Assembly (NCBI RefSeq): GCF_009910675.1
Contig: NZ_RSEJ01000008.1
Coordinates: 141,407 to 205,406 of the forward strand
Source: Photobacterium alginatilyticum
GTDB lineage: Bacteria > Pseudomonadota > Gammaproteobacteria > Enterobacterales > Vibrionaceae
Direction of reading: 5' to 3'
DNA length: 64,000 nt
Numbering within the stretch: the stretch's first letter is position 1; the number at the start of each line of letters is the position of its first letter. This document shows positions 26,724 to 36,797 of this stretch, piece by piece. A program made the position numbers and the translations under genes. A model generated the notes under the pieces. That model searched no databases. It had not been told where the DNA came from and worked only from the letters and a program-made list of their open reading frames with translations.

Positions 26724-27230
26724 TCACTCAACCACACTTACCCGCATATCTTCTTCAACTTGCTGAACGGCCTCAAGCAACTGGTCGACATTGACCTCGC
26801 TTGGTACCTCTACCATCAACTCGGCAATGAACAGGGCCTGACCAAGATCCGCGACACCGATCCGATAGTTTTCAATTTTGACGATCTCGATCCCTATATC
26901 ATCCAGGATATTGGTAATGTCATTGACGATCCCCGGCCGATCACTAGACTCTACTTTTAGTTTCAACGACTCAACACTACCCTTTGGCGCAGCCTGAGGC
27001 GCTTCAATAATACGTACATTCAGATCAGTCAGGCGATTAAATGCCTCTTTAAGCATTGCTGCCGTTTCTGCAGGAATGTCGACCTTGATAAGACCAACTA
27101 TCTGGTTATCCAAGCGGTTGATTTTACTCACCAACCACTTTCCTCCCAGCTCATGGGTTTTAGCCGCAAGTTGATTAATTAATTGAGGGTGATCCTGACC
27201 CGCAATGGTTATTGTCAACTGAATATTCAT
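26724..27230 (-). CDS. Two-ACT-domain regulator (GcvR-like)
   Basis: A 168-residue cytosolic protein made of two ACT domains: about 1-75 (IQLTITIAGQDHPQLINQLA) and about 88-165 (KLKVESSDRPGIVNDITNIL). Both keep the D-[HR]-P-x-[LI] amino-acid-binding turn. GcvR, the repressor partner of GcvA, has the same layout, but this protein is not close to E. coli GcvR, so I leave the symbol blank. The start at ATG 27230 is chosen because AGGGGACGG lies just upstream; longer versions lack a ribosome-binding site. It is monocistronic. Confidence 0.8.
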   Translation of the reverse strand: MNIQLTITIAGQDHPQLINQLAAKTHELGGKWLVSKINRLDNQIVGLIKVDIPAETAAMLKEAFNRLTDLNVRIIEAPQAAPKGSVESLKLKVESSDRPGIVNDITNILDDIGIEIVKIENYRIGVADLGQALFIAELMVEVPSEVNVDQLLEAVQQVEEDMRVSVVE

Positions 27231-27442
27231 AAGCCGTCCCCTCTGTAAATACATCATGTATTAACGCGTTGTAACCAGACGAAAAATTGCAGGTCACCTA
27301 TTCAGACTAGCAAGCAACCCGCACTCCTGCAGTGACTCAGTTCATACTAACCATGCATATTCACCTACAATTTATGTAACAATTTGGTATATCACTGATT
27401 TAAAAAAGCTATTCATTCTAGGGGGTATTTATCGATACAAAC

Positions 27443-27478
27443 AAAAATGCCAGCCGGTTTAAATCGGCTGGCATTTTT
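27443..27478 (-). terminator. Terminator of the first chemoreceptor gene
   Basis: Fourteen-base stem aaaaatgccagccg / cggctggcattttt with an eight-base loop; T-rich on the minus strand. It lies just after the stop at 27505. Confidence 0.9.
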
Positions 27479-27504
27479 ATTATGCAATTTCTGAAACAGT
27501 AGGC

Positions 27505-28965
27505 TTAATTGGCTGTGCGATATTTTTCCAGAATTCGGCCCAACGACTGAGACGCATCAGACAGCTCCTGCACGCTGGCAACAGACTGTTCGGTCGCAGA
27601 GCGGATCACACTCGATTGGTTACGAATGTCATGCAGCTCAGAGGCGATATCATTGGCTACCGCCGTCTGCTGCTCGGCAGCTGTTGCAATCTGGGCACTC
27701 ATGTCCATGACCGTCTTGGATGACTCGGCAATGTAATTCACATCCGCACCAATTTCAGTGATCATCTCGCGGCTCTGGTAGGCTTGCTCCAGAGTCTCTG
27801 AGGTAATCTGCGAAATACCGTTGGTTTCAGCCTGAAGCTTGTCGATCATCGACTGGATCTCGACCGTTGCCTGCTGGGTGCGTCCTGCCAGCGTACGTAC
27901 TTCGTCAGCTACAACAGCAAACCCGCGGCCTTGCTCACCGGCCCTTGCCGCTTCAATCGCCGCATTCAGTGCCAGCAAATTTGTCTGCTCAGAAATAGCA
28001 TTGATCGTCGTGATCACCTCGTTGATCTCCGTCGCCTTTTCATTCAGGCTGCTGACAGTCGCCGATGCTGCATCGGTCTGCTCAGAGAGCTTGGTCACAA
28101 CCACAATAGCATTCTGCACTTTTTCATTGCTCTGCTGCAGCTTCGCGGTATCAGCATCAAATTGATCCGTTGTTTGCACGGCGATATTAGCGATATCTTT
28201 AGCGGATGCTGTCATCTCTTCCATCGCGGTTGCGACAGAGTCGACCGATGCATACTGCTGGTTGATCTGTTGCTCAGAGTTCTGCGCTTCCTGGCCAAAT
28301 GTCGCGGCCGTATTGTGCAAAGTAGCCGAGCTACCTTTTACGGTTTCAACCAGCTCACTGAGGGTATCCATCGTACGGTCAAGCTCGAAACCAATGATAC
28401 CGAACTCATCCCGGCCAACATGGAAGCCCAAACGAGAAGTCAAATCACCTTCAGCAATCCGGCGTGTTGCCTGGTGCATAACCCACAATGCGCCGCCGAG
28501 GAAAGTGGCCAGCCAATAACAAATCAGTGCAATCGGTGCCAGCGTCAATAGAGAATAAAGAAAGTGGGAGAACGCCTGCCCTTTGGCTTCGGTTTCAGCA
28601 GCGCCGGCAGGTTGGGTCAATACGGCGTAACCGCCGCCCTGCACAGGTGCAGATGCAGTAATCACATCGTTGTCACGTGAGGTTCCGGCTGAAGAAGAAA
28701 CCAGCTTAATATTTTGCTTCAATAGCGCCTGTTCTTGTTCTTGACGAGTAAGCCCTGCTACCTGCAACGTATTGACCGACGCTTCGACCTGCGCCTCAAC
28801 GCGCTGAACAGAGGCTGCTTCGATACGAGATAATGCAGAATAATACTGACTGCCTGATACACCAACAACAACTGCGGCTATTGCCAAAAACAATACCCAA
28901 AACTTGTCATTGATAGACATTTTGATAAACAGACGATCAACGGTCCTGAATTCAACTTCTCTCAT
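27505..28965 (-). CDS. Methyl-accepting chemotaxis protein
   Basis: A 486-residue transmembrane chemoreceptor. TM1 is at about 20-42 and a small periplasmic part of about 100 residues follows, far shorter than a Cache domain. TM2 is near 140-165, then HAMP and the cytoplasmic MCP signalling domain with the hairpin tip [21 protein letters not shown] take ATG 28965 ([15 protein letters not shown]) because the paralogue across the gap starts the same way ([15 protein letters not shown]); a 34-residue longer reading adds odd sequence. No CheB/CheR pentapeptide is seen at the C-terminus. The ligand is unknown. Confidence 0.92.
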   Translation of the reverse strand: MREVEFRTVDRLFIKMSINDKFWVLFLAIAAVVVGVSGSQYYSALSRIEAASVQRVEAQVEASVNTLQVAGLTRQEQEQALLKQNIKLVSSSAGTSRDNDVITASAPVQGGGYAVLTQPAGAAETEAKGQAFSHFLYSLLTLAPIALICYWLATFLGGALWVMHQATRRIAEGDLTSRLGFHVGRDEFGIIGFELDRTMDTLSELVETVKGSSATLHNTAATFGQEAQNSEQQINQQYASVDSVATAMEEMTASAKDIANIAVQTTDQFDADTAKLQQSNEKVQNAIVVVTKLSEQTDAASATVSSLNEKATEINEVITTINAISEQTNLLALNAAIEAARAGEQGRGFAVVADEVRTLAGRTQQATVEIQSMIDKLQAETNGISQITSETLEQAYQSREMITEIGADVNYIAESSKTVMDMSAQIATAAEQQTAVANDIASELHDIRNQSSVIRSATEQSVASVQELSDASQSLGRILEKYRTAN

Positions 28966-29342
28966 CGTGATACCATGTAATAAGCCTAAAACGTTATGGT
29001 AACAGTTGAAGAAATTTGTTGTGATATACAACAGGTAATTTATTGACGAGCCTAACAATATTTTCAAGGAATATAGATCGCGATCACAATATTACCATTG
29101 AACATGCTTTGTCGGCATATCTAGTGAACTGCCTATCTGCACTGTAGGCCTTCTGGATGGAGTCACCTAACCCTAACCCCCGCTTACAGCAAAAGAACAA
29201 TCTTCAGCAACGATGATTCTAGTCATTCATTCTCCCCCAACGTGACCCAGATCATCTCCTTCAACATTATTGGAATTCTGTTTCACTCATAATAGCGACC
29301 AGTTTTACAAGCTGCGTTCCTCGCTGCCACCAGGACATAATG
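28966..29342. promoter_or_regulatory. Divergent region between two chemoreceptor genes
   Basis: About 375 bases separating the two receptor starts. A candidate CRP-like box, ATAGATCGCGATCACA (29073-29088), keeps TCACA and the GATC-GATC core. I looked for the flagellar sigma-28 pattern (TAAA, then GCCGATAA) and did not find a good one on either strand. Confidence 0.35.
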
Positions 29343-30746
29343 ATGAAAGAAATTGCATTCCGCTGGATAGATAAACACCTAATCAATGTGACAATCAGAG
29401 AGAATTTTTTAATCCTCTTTTTTGCCCCGCTAATTGCTATTATTATTGTCAGCACAACTCTGATTGATGCGGCAGAAAAGCAACAAAACCAGATATTAAG
29501 ACAAGAATTGGAAACCGTCGCGACCCTTATCTCTCAGACCAATTTAGAGCAAAGTGACGTAATTCGTGTCCTGGCAGACAGCAACATTCAGGTTGGCTCT
29601 AGCGGCAAGCATACCGCTCAAGTGGCAAATTCTGGCTATCAGCTAACGATCACCGAACAACCCAATCTACTTTCTGCCCTCACAATTGGCCACTCAGCTA
29701 TTATTGTTGCTGCATGCCTTTTTATCGTTATGTGCCTCTATTACATCATGACCTTTATGGGCGGTGCCCTTTACAATATCTATGATGCGGTAACACGTCT
29801 GGCTGACGGTGATCTTTCTTACCGAATTAACCATGCTCCGGCACGAAATGACTTTAACCTTATTGCCAGAACAGTCGACCGCGTGTCTGAGCGTGAACAC
29901 AAACTGGTTATTGCAACTCAGGAAGCCATTGCGTTGATCCAACAAATCAGCTCAGAGCTTCGCCAGCGCAGTAATGACAACGAAGCCTTAACCTTACAAC
30001 AGCAAGAGCGCATCGATTCTCTAGCCAGCGCCACAGAACAAATGGCTAGCTCAGTTCGCGAAGTAGCCAGTCACGCCCATGACACATCCAGTCAAACTAG
30101 CGAAGCAGCTCAGCTAACAACCCAAGGCCAAACACAAGTCATAACCACTCTCACTGCCATTAATCAGCTAGGCACCGAGATCAATTCAGCTTCAAAGGCC
30201 GTTATGGAGTTAGACAGTAACGCAGCCCAAATCGATGATGTAGTGACCACGATTAGTGCTATCTCAGAACAAACTAACTTACTGGCTCTTAACGCCGCCA
30301 TTGAAGCAGCCCGAGCCGGTGAACAAGGCCGAGGTTTTGCAGTGGTTGCAGATGAAGTTCGCACTCTGGCCAGCCGCACCCAGAATGCTACAGTCGAAAT
30401 TCAGCAAATGATTGAAGCACTGCAAAGCAACAGCCAACGTTTGATGAAGGTAATGCAGCATACGGTAAGCAATGCTGAATCCAGTGAAAAAATGATGAGC
30501 TCGGTTAATCAGGATATTGACCAGATCTCAGCCAAAAATCAGTCTATTTCTGGTCGAAGTATAGAAATCGCTGCAGCCGCTGAAGAACAAGGGGCTGTTG
30601 CTGACAGCATTGCCTCGGATGTAGAGCAAGTTAGAAAACAATCTCGACAGGTTGCTGACATGGTGACTCAGTCTACCGAAGAGATACACCGCCTCTACCA
30701 ACAGGCCGATGTACTAGAAAGCTTAATGAAAGATTTGAAGGTGTAG
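29343..30746 (+). CDS. Methyl-accepting chemotaxis protein (paralogue of the divergent gene)
   Basis: A 467-residue chemoreceptor with the same layout as the divergent neighbour: TM1 (about 20-42), about 75 residues outside, TM2 (about 115-140), HAMP, and the signalling tip [21 protein letters not shown]-termini align ([14 protein letters not shown] against [15 protein letters not shown]), which points to an old duplication. The second of two adjacent ATG codons is used because AGGA is seven bases before it. The sensing domains have diverged strongly, so the two probably differ in signal. Confidence 0.92.
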   Translation: MKEIAFRWIDKHLINVTIRENFLILFFAPLIAIIIVSTTLIDAAEKQQNQILRQELETVATLISQTNLEQSDVIRVLADSNIQVGSSGKHTAQVANSGYQLTITEQPNLLSALTIGHSAIIVAACLFIVMCLYYIMTFMGGALYNIYDAVTRLADGDLSYRINHAPARNDFNLIARTVDRVSEREHKLVIATQEAIALIQQISSELRQRSNDNEALTLQQQERIDSLASATEQMASSVREVASHAHDTSSQTSEAAQLTTQGQTQVITTLTAINQLGTEINSASKAVMELDSNAAQIDDVVTTISAISEQTNLLALNAAIEAARAGEQGRGFAVVADEVRTLASRTQNATVEIQQMIEALQSNSQRLMKVMQHTVSNAESSEKMMSSVNQDIDQISAKNQSISGRSIEIAAAAEEQGAVADSIASDVEQVRKQSRQVADMVTQSTEEIHRLYQQADVLESLMKDLKV

Positions 30747-30774
30747 CTTATGCGTCAGAACAATGAACCCACCT

Positions 30775-31623
30775 TCACCAGCTCAATGGAAAATCAATGA
30801 ACACGCGGACAAAAGTATCGTTATCCCAGGGTAAAATAGGCAAATAGTCAGGGTCATCTGCCAGCCTGTTATCATAGGGGGCCAGGTTGTATTCAGTATG
30901 CTCAATATCAAGCACCAGCTGACCATCTCCAAACCAGCCCCCTTTCAGCCAATGATTAGCATCATAGGCAAAGGTCACGACAAGTTTATTTTCCAGCCAG
31001 TCATCACCGTCATGCCATTGTTGGGCAAAAACGTGCAAGTCCACACTTGAGCCTAGACCCACACCGGCATACAGCTGCAATGAACCAGCGGATGTTTCAT
31101 TGCGTAATCCACCCCGCTCATAACCACGAGTCCTCGGTACATCATCATCAATCTCGAGGAAATAATATCCTGCCGAGGCTTTGACACCAATCTCGTAGGC
31201 TTTAGCATTCAAGCCCACATCAATACCTGGCATCAGCTTATGCTGCTTCTCGATAGAGCTGACCGTATTCCGCCTGTCATAAAGGCCGACAAACCAATCC
31301 ATAGCAAGCTGCTCCGATAAGTTGGCCAGCTTCCCGCTGACAAGGAAGTCCGACTGGAACCAAATAGGGATATGATCAGGGTCCAGTTCGTCATTATCGA
31401 TATCAAAGTAGGTATTAATACGCCCGCTCAGCAGGATGTTGGAGCTCGTTGCATGGGAGGCCAATACACCGATTCCGACTCCGAAAGTGTGTGAGTCAGC
31501 CTGCTCAACAATAAAATCATGCCCGCCAAGCGTCATGCGCCAGTTCACGGCATAAGCAGAGGTCGTATAACCAAGGAGAAAAGCAATAACAAGCAGCAGC
31601 CATCTGATTTTATTGGCATACAT
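30775..31623 (-). CDS. Predicted outer-membrane beta-barrel protein, family unknown
   Basis: A 282-residue protein with a signal peptide (cleaved near SAYA-VNW) and alternating strands. It ends in Trp (FIDFPLSW), a terminal aromatic as in outer-membrane barrels. Strand-like stretches include LLSGRINTYFDID and GSLQLYAGVGLGSSVDLHVF. It begins at ATG 31623; GTG 31635 is less likely. I do not recognise the family. It is convergent with the second chemoreceptor and in the same orientation as the next two envelope genes. Confidence 0.6.
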   Translation of the reverse strand: MYANKIRWLLLVIAFLLGYTTSAYAVNWRMTLGGHDFIVEQADSHTFGVGIGVLASHATSSNILLSGRINTYFDIDNDELDPDHIPIWFQSDFLVSGKLANLSEQLAMDWFVGLYDRRNTVSSIEKQHKLMPGIDVGLNAKAYEIGVKASAGYYFLEIDDDVPRTRGYERGGLRNETSAGSLQLYAGVGLGSSVDLHVFAQQWHDGDDWLENKLVVTFAYDANHWLKGGWFGDGQLVLDIEHTEYNLAPYDNRLADDPDYLPILPWDNDTFVRVFIDFPLSW

Positions 31624-31786
31624 GATACAACTCACATCATCGTATTATGCAACCAAAACTAGGCCACCCCCGATAATTACGCAAATCTACGCAAGGTCGA
31701 AAATGAGAACATCACTCCTGTTATTTCAAAGACTGAGTTTCTAAGAGCGTGTCCTCATTGATGTTCCGAATCAGATTACCAAACTA

Positions 31787-32875
31787 TTATCGATACAATG
31801 GAATAGAGAAGCCCAACCTGATTTCAAGAATTGATGTCTTTTGATAATCGAACGAGTCACTCGTTAGGGCAAGGTCAAAAATAGAACTCTTATATGCAAC
31901 CCCAAAAGCCTGATCTAAGGGGTAGTATTTAAATAGGTACTGAGATTGTCCTGCTCGGTACTGGTACCCCAAGTTGACTAACAAGGTATCGTACGACTGG
32001 AAGCCCTGAATATAGCCGGTGTGCGCTTGGCGACTATAACCCAACAAGGCATTGTATTTCACAGGTAACTTTTGCTTAAAATCCCTATTACCCTCATAGC
32101 CTGTGATCACAGGTTCGATTTTTATCTTCCCATCTTCGATGACACTCGTTGCCGTCGTTGCTTGGGCATCAGTAAATGGTGATTGATCCCACAGTACTTC
32201 ACTATAAACATCCTGCACATAAAGCGAAGTAAACACACTGTCAGTGAGCTGCCAATCCAATCCTAAGTCAAAACTATAACCATAGAGGCTTTCGGGCGCA
32301 TTGGTTTGCCGATCAAACAGTTTATCTTCTGTATACGTGTATGAGAGATCTAAGTTGCCAGAATAACACTCAAATCCGTCACCACAATCTCCGGTCAATG
32401 AAGCCCAGCCACTTGTCTCCCCGACCATTAACTCCCTGGCTTTTAGATATGATGCAGCGCCATACAGATTGATACCTTCAAAGCCATCATAGTGATAAGC
32501 AATCCTGAAGCCATCGGTTTTGATGTGATTGGTTTTAAGATCCAAGTCATATCGCTTATCGGGCTCTATCAGTGTGCCATTTACCGTTGTGCCGTAAAGC
32601 TCCATCGTGTCTTTGGTGAACCCCAAAAACCACTCATAGCGGGAAATCAACGAGAAAGAGATATTCTTATATCTTGTCCCTATCACGAACTCATTAAAGG
32701 TAAAGGCACTCTCACTCCGGTTGTAGGTCGTTTCTGTTCCTTTAATCAGATGATAAGCAGAGTTATTTTCAGCATAGGCTATCGCGTTAATCGATGTATA
32801 GACATCTAGCCCTTGAGAACTTGCAGAATAAAATGGAATTAGGCTTAGTGACGCAGCCGCCGCAGACATTAACAT
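31787..32875 (-). CDS. Predicted outer-membrane barrel protein, family unknown
   Basis: A 362-residue protein with a signal peptide (cleaved near SASS) and many Tyr-rich amphipathic strands (YAENNSAYHLIKG, DLDLKTNHIKTDGFRIAYHY, ILEIRLGFSIPLYR). One Cys pair in GDCGDGFECYSGN suggests a disulfide-closed loop. It has no terminal aromatic, ending LYR. The start at 32875 has no good ribosome-binding site, and ATG 32869 is possible. The gene follows the large lipoprotein gene after 71 bases that include a hairpin, so the two may act together. The family is not recognised. Confidence 0.6.
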   Translation of the reverse strand: MLMSAAAASLSLIPFYSASSQGLDVYTSINAIAYAENNSAYHLIKGTETTYNRSESAFTFNEFVIGTRYKNISFSLISRYEWFLGFTKDTMELYGTTVNGTLIEPDKRYDLDLKTNHIKTDGFRIAYHYDGFEGINLYGAASYLKARELMVGETSGWASLTGDCGDGFECYSGNLDLSYTYTEDKLFDRQTNAPESLYGYSFDLGLDWQLTDSVFTSLYVQDVYSEVLWDQSPFTDAQATTATSVIEDGKIKIEPVITGYEGNRDFKQKLPVKYNALLGYSRQAHTGYIQGFQSYDTLLVNLGYQYRAGQSQYLFKYYPLDQAFGVAYKSSIFDLALTSDSFDYQKTSILEIRLGFSIPLYR

Positions 32876-32907
32876 GATAAGTACAAATCAAACTTTAAAT
32901 ATAAGAA

Positions 32908-32928
32908 AGGGAGGCTAGATGCCTCCCT
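32908..32928 (-). terminator. Hairpin after the large lipoprotein gene
   Basis: Stem agggaggc / gcctccct with loop tagat, followed on the minus strand by ttcttatattt. Terminator-like, 19 bases after the stop at 32947; partial read-through into the next barrel gene is likely given its weak own promoter region. Confidence 0.65.
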
Positions 32929-32946
32929 AGAATTAGAGCAACTTAA

Positions 32947-35127
32947 TTAAAACAACGACTCAAAGGAGCCATCGAGATAACGAACCAGTACTAGGCCATT
33001 TTTTATCTCTTCAATTGACGCAACCTTCTTACCATTGATACTTATTTCACCAGCAACATTTTCTTCGTATTCGCTCACCGTTGCTACCGCACCTGTTGTA
33101 TTACGTACAATAATTGCGGAGTTAACGACATTATCATACAAACCTACAGGCGCTTCGATGATAGTATCAACACCATTGTATTCAACGGTCGCTTTTGCCT
33201 GCGCAACATTATACTGCGAGCGATTAACTTCCAGCTTAACAGAAGCTGCGATGGCATTATTTAGTGCATTCTGTACATTAGTGCTAACCTGGGCAGTCAA
33301 ATAAGTCTTAACAAACTTATCTTGAGTTTCAGGGGTTCTCGTTGTATCAACATTATTGCAGTTCCAGCCTAAAACTGAACCTGAAGAACAGACATTGAAA
33401 ATTTTAGACTCTTCCGCATAGATATATCCTAGGCTATTATCAGCGACTAGATTTACATAAACTCCAACAGAGTCACCGCCAGTCGCTAAATCACCACCAA
33501 ACCGAATGTTTGCCAGCATAAACGAACCTGACTTTGCTTCAGTCTGCTGATCAGCCTCTAAGTTATTTTGAACTTCTGCAGCAGCTAAACCTTTTACATC
33601 AAAATGGATATGACCAGTAAAGTTTGCTGACTTCTTGGTTTTCGCATCTACAAATGCCAACTGCGTATTTGGTAAGTTGAGTGCTACTGACTCTACCGAC
33701 AGAACTGTTGCTTCACCAGAGAAACCAACAACCTTAGCGCTGCTATTGGTAGCTATTAATTGAACATTATCAACTGAAGAATCAATTGATGTTATACCCA
33801 GATCAATCTCAGCAGTTGTTTGGTCACCTTCTGAAATTGACACCTTGCTGATAACGGCAACTACTTTGGTTGATTCAACATTTTCAGCTGTATTATCGCG
33901 CTGCGCCGAATAGGTCGTACCATCAACTGCAACCGTGAAGCCGCGATAATTATAAGTTGTATTTTCAGGTGCAGCTTTTTGTGCTTCATAAGCATCAGTG
34001 ATAGCTTCGACAGCCGTTTGAACATTTGTTAGCGCCAACTCAACATCTTTTTCTTCAATCAATGGCGCAATAACATCCAGCTCGTTGCCAAAATCTGTCA
34101 AGCCTTTCTTCAGATCGCCATTATCCTGAACAGATAAATACGTTGTACGAACATCATTAATAAATGACTTAGCTGCCTGTACCACACCCTGCGCAGGTGG
34201 CTGAGGAGTCACTTCAATAGGATCCAGCTCGCCATCACCATCAATATCCTTAAACCCACTATCGCCCGTTGTCTGCTCTGCTTTATGATCTGCTAACTCT
34301 TTCTTGCTAACTTCAGACACTTTTACTAATGGCTCACCACTACCATTGTCGACTAACTGTTCAGCATCGGCAATTACATCTAGTAGAGAAGTAGAAACCT
34401 CGTATACATCCCCTTTGTTAGTAAGCAGCTTATCAGTATCAATCGCACTACTCATTACCGCAGCAGAATACAACGCGGCATTAATATCTTCCGGGGCAGC
34501 ACCTTGAGTTTGAGCAGGATCCGTCAGATCCACCGAACCAAGCTCAGTAATAGAACCTTCCAAACCAAAAATGTCTTCAACAGTGTCTTTAGCACGATTT
34601 GCAATTTGTGTCGTTACAGGTGAAGAACCTGCATCTTCCAGTGCCTGCTTGGCCGCAATATCCGTTAAAGAGGTAACATTGACAACAGAAGTCGCCGAGT
34701 TTGCCGCAGGAAGAATGGTTTTGAGCTGCCATCCATCCTTAACAACAAAAGTCTGTCCAAAGTTGACTTGAGCACCCGATGCATCGGTACAGGTTGCTAC
34801 GTCACATTTCATCGTTGTTGAAGTATTTTTTTTCGATACCGCTACCAGTATTGGTTTGTCTAGCGGAGCATCTGAGATGCTGTATTTACCACTCGAGTTT
34901 GTGGTTGTTTCATAATAGTAATTACCCTGAGCATTACAGCCTTGGGCATCAAAAGTATCGCAGACTTCAACCTTGCCGTTGCTAATAATACCTTTGTTCA
35001 CGGTTCCTGAAAAATCTGTACCCGTCGGTTGCGGGATTACTTTCTTGTCATCACCACCACTTCCACCACCGCAGCCAACAAGACCTAGTACAGAAGCAAT
35101 TGTTATAGCTAATATTTTTCTTTTCAT
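32947..35127 (-). CDS. Large surface or periplasmic lipoprotein of unknown function
   Basis: A 726-residue lipoprotein. Its signal is MKRKILAITIASVLGLVGC with the lipid Cys at 19, then a Gly/Ser/Asp linker (GGGSGGDDKK). An N-terminal beta-sandwich (about 35-100) resembles carboxypeptidase-regulatory domains (GTVNKGIISNGKVEVCD...SSGKYSISDAP). A helical middle follows, then DIDGDGELDP near residue 285, a Ca-binding-like loop. The C-terminal half is beta-rich. The start at ATG 35127 has AGGTG at good distance. It is probably paired with the barrel at 31787. No enzyme motif is seen. Confidence 0.7.
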   Translation of the reverse strand: MKRKILAITIASVLGLVGCGGGSGGDDKKVIPQPTGTDFSGTVNKGIISNGKVEVCDTFDAQGCNAQGNYYYETTTNSSGKYSISDAPLDKPILVAVSKKNTSTTMKCDVATCTDASGAQVNFGQTFVVKDGWQLKTILPAANSATSVVNVTSLTDIAAKQALEDAGSSPVTTQIANRAKDTVEDIFGLEGSITELGSVDLTDPAQTQGAAPEDINAALYSAAVMSSAIDTDKLLTNKGDVYEVSTSLLDVIADAEQLVDNGSGEPLVKVSEVSKKELADHKAEQTTGDSGFKDIDGDGELDPIEVTPQPPAQGVVQAAKSFINDVRTTYLSVQDNGDLKKGLTDFGNELDVIAPLIEEKDVELALTNVQTAVEAITDAYEAQKAAPENTTYNYRGFTVAVDGTTYSAQRDNTAENVESTKVVAVISKVSISEGDQTTAEIDLGITSIDSSVDNVQLIATNSSAKVVGFSGEATVLSVESVALNLPNTQLAFVDAKTKKSANFTGHIHFDVKGLAAAEVQNNLEADQQTEAKSGSFMLANIRFGGDLATGGDSVGVYVNLVADNSLGYIYAEESKIFNVCSSGSVLGWNCNNVDTTRTPETQDKFVKTYLTAQVSTNVQNALNNAIAASVKLEVNRSQYNVAQAKATVEYNGVDTIIEAPVGLYDNVVNSAIIVRNTTGAVATVSEYEENVAGEISINGKKVASIEEIKNGLVLVRYLDGSFESLF

Positions 35128-35368
35128 AATTACACCTAGCATCACCAAAACAAATGCGCAGACATTATTTCATTAACTGACGATATGCAATAAAACAAGG
35201 CTCATATAATGAGCGAGACCACAAAAAATAGATTATTAGCTCTATTGTTAAGCAAAAAACTTAAACTGAAAGATAAACATTAAAACAAGGTCCATATAAC
35301 AGAAATATCCCTAGGCGTTTCATGGGAAAAGGAAAATAAGCAGCCTATTTCCAGTTAAAGGATACCAA

Positions 35369-36715
35369 ATGCCCTTGTTTAGCAAAGATCAGATTGAGCA
35401 GCAGAAGCCTATTTCCTGGTTAGCCGACCCATTGAAAGCCGCACAAGAAACAATGAAAAGGTATGGCCTGTGGCATATTAATCAGCAAATGGGAAGTCGC
35501 TGGCCGATAGCCTGTGTAGCGGTGGAAATCACTCAGCGGTGTAATCTGGATTGCACCCTCTGTTATCTGTCGGAGCACTCAGAATCGATTCATGATCTGC
35601 CGCTCGATGAAGTCCTGCGGCGAATTGAGCAAGTGTATCGCTACTACGGGAAGAATACCGATATACAGGTAACCGGAGGCGAGCCGACACTCAGAAAACC
35701 CGACGAGTTATGTGCCATCATTACCATAATCCGCAAACTGGGCATGCGTGCGACTTTGATGACCAACGGCATTCGGGCAAGCCGATCGCTGCTTGAAAAA
35801 CTATGTCGGGTTGGTTTAACTGATGTCGCCTTCCATGTCGATACCACCCAGCAACGCAAGGGATACAGCACCGAGCTGGAACTCAATGTTATTCGCCAGG
35901 CCTATCTGGACAAAGTAAAAGGCCTGCCTCTAAGTGTGATGTTCAATACCACGCTGCACAAAAGCAATTATCACGAGCTTCCTGAGCTTGTCCGCTTCTT
36001 CTGTGACCACGCCACACAGCTGCGCACCGTCTCTTTTCAGCTTCAGGCTGATACCGGCAGAGGCACACTGACAACGCGTTCAGATGATATCACCCTGGAA
36101 AACACTGTAGAGCGTATCAACCAAGGAGGCGGCACAGTTCTTAACTTCGATGCCGTGCAGGCAGGCCACCCCAACTGCAATCGCTATGCCCTGGCTTTGG
36201 TCATTAATAATCAAGCCCATAACTTTTACGATGACAACCGGCTTTTTGGCCAAGTGCTGCGCGCTAGCAAAACGGTCAACTGGCAACGCAACCAACCAAT
36301 ACAGTCAGTCTATCGCTTCGGGTTTTGGTTGCTAAAACACCCAGCCATCGCCCTCAGGCTCACAGCGTGGGGGGCAAAAAGATTATGGCAACTCAAAAAC
36401 ACATTAATTGCCAGCAGAGGAAAAGCCACCACCCTTTCATTTATCGTCCATAACTTTATGGATGCCAGCCAGCTTGATCAGGAAAGAGTAGCCTGCTGCG
36501 TATTCAATACCATGACACGAGACGGCCCCATTTCCATGTGCCTGCATAATGCCAAGCGGGATGGGTTCATCCACCAGGCGATACAAACAAGCGAGGGAAA
36601 ATATTGGTCTCCGGTAACAGGAAGCCTGTCCGGCACGGAGCAAATTATCGAGGTGATCCCCATGGACCAGCTACCGTCACGTTTTCTCAGGGGAAGAAGC
36701 AGGAAAATTAACTGA
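35369..36715 (+). CDS. Radical SAM enzyme related to the COG1964 / tetraether lipid synthase group
   Basis: A 448-residue radical SAM protein. The 4Fe-4S site is C58-x3-C62-x2-C65 (QRCNLDCTLCYLSEH), followed by the SAM-binding GGEPTLR (about 103-109). The C-terminal part has HNFMD (361-365), then C376-C377 and C391 (CCVFNTM, DGPISMCLHN). That block resembles the segment FMDA...ERV.RCC...DG.I.PFC.YN I recall from archaeal tetraether lipid synthase (Tes, MJ0619) and relatives. The bacterial substrate is unknown; a lipid-chain C-H activation is an inference from the family. It is monocistronic, opposite the lipoprotein gene. Confidence 0.7.
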   Translation: MPLFSKDQIEQQKPISWLADPLKAAQETMKRYGLWHINQQMGSRWPIACVAVEITQRCNLDCTLCYLSEHSESIHDLPLDEVLRRIEQVYRYYGKNTDIQVTGGEPTLRKPDELCAIITIIRKLGMRATLMTNGIRASRSLLEKLCRVGLTDVAFHVDTTQQRKGYSTELELNVIRQAYLDKVKGLPLSVMFNTTLHKSNYHELPELVRFFCDHATQLRTVSFQLQADTGRGTLTTRSDDITLENTVERINQGGGTVLNFDAVQAGHPNCNRYALALVINNQAHNFYDDNRLFGQVLRASKTVNWQRNQPIQSVYRFGFWLLKHPAIALRLTAWGAKRLWQLKNTLIASRGKATTLSFIVHNFMDASQLDQERVACCVFNTMTRDGPISMCLHNAKRDGFIHQAIQTSEGKYWSPVTGSLSGTEQIIEVIPMDQLPSRFLRGRSRKIN

Positions 36716-36752
36716 TGCAGCCAATATGTTTAGAATTCATAAGCAAAAAAAA

Positions 36753-36775
36753 GCTGCGTTATCAGTTAACGCAGC
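36753..36775. terminator. Bidirectional terminator between convergent genes
   Basis: Nine-base stem gctgcgtta / taacgcagc with a five-base loop, with seven T on the minus strand side. It serves the gene at 36798 and may also stop the radical SAM transcript. Confidence 0.82.
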
Positions 36776-36797
36776 CTTCTTTGAAACAGTTGGAGTA

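Noticed and set aside
26724..27257. Start of the ACT protein at 27257
   Set aside because: The extra nine residues have no ribosome-binding site, whereas ATG 27230 follows AGGGGACGG.
28966..29342. Sigma-28 flagellar promoters for the chemoreceptors
   Set aside because: No acceptable TAAA/GCCGATAA pair at usable spacing on either strand.
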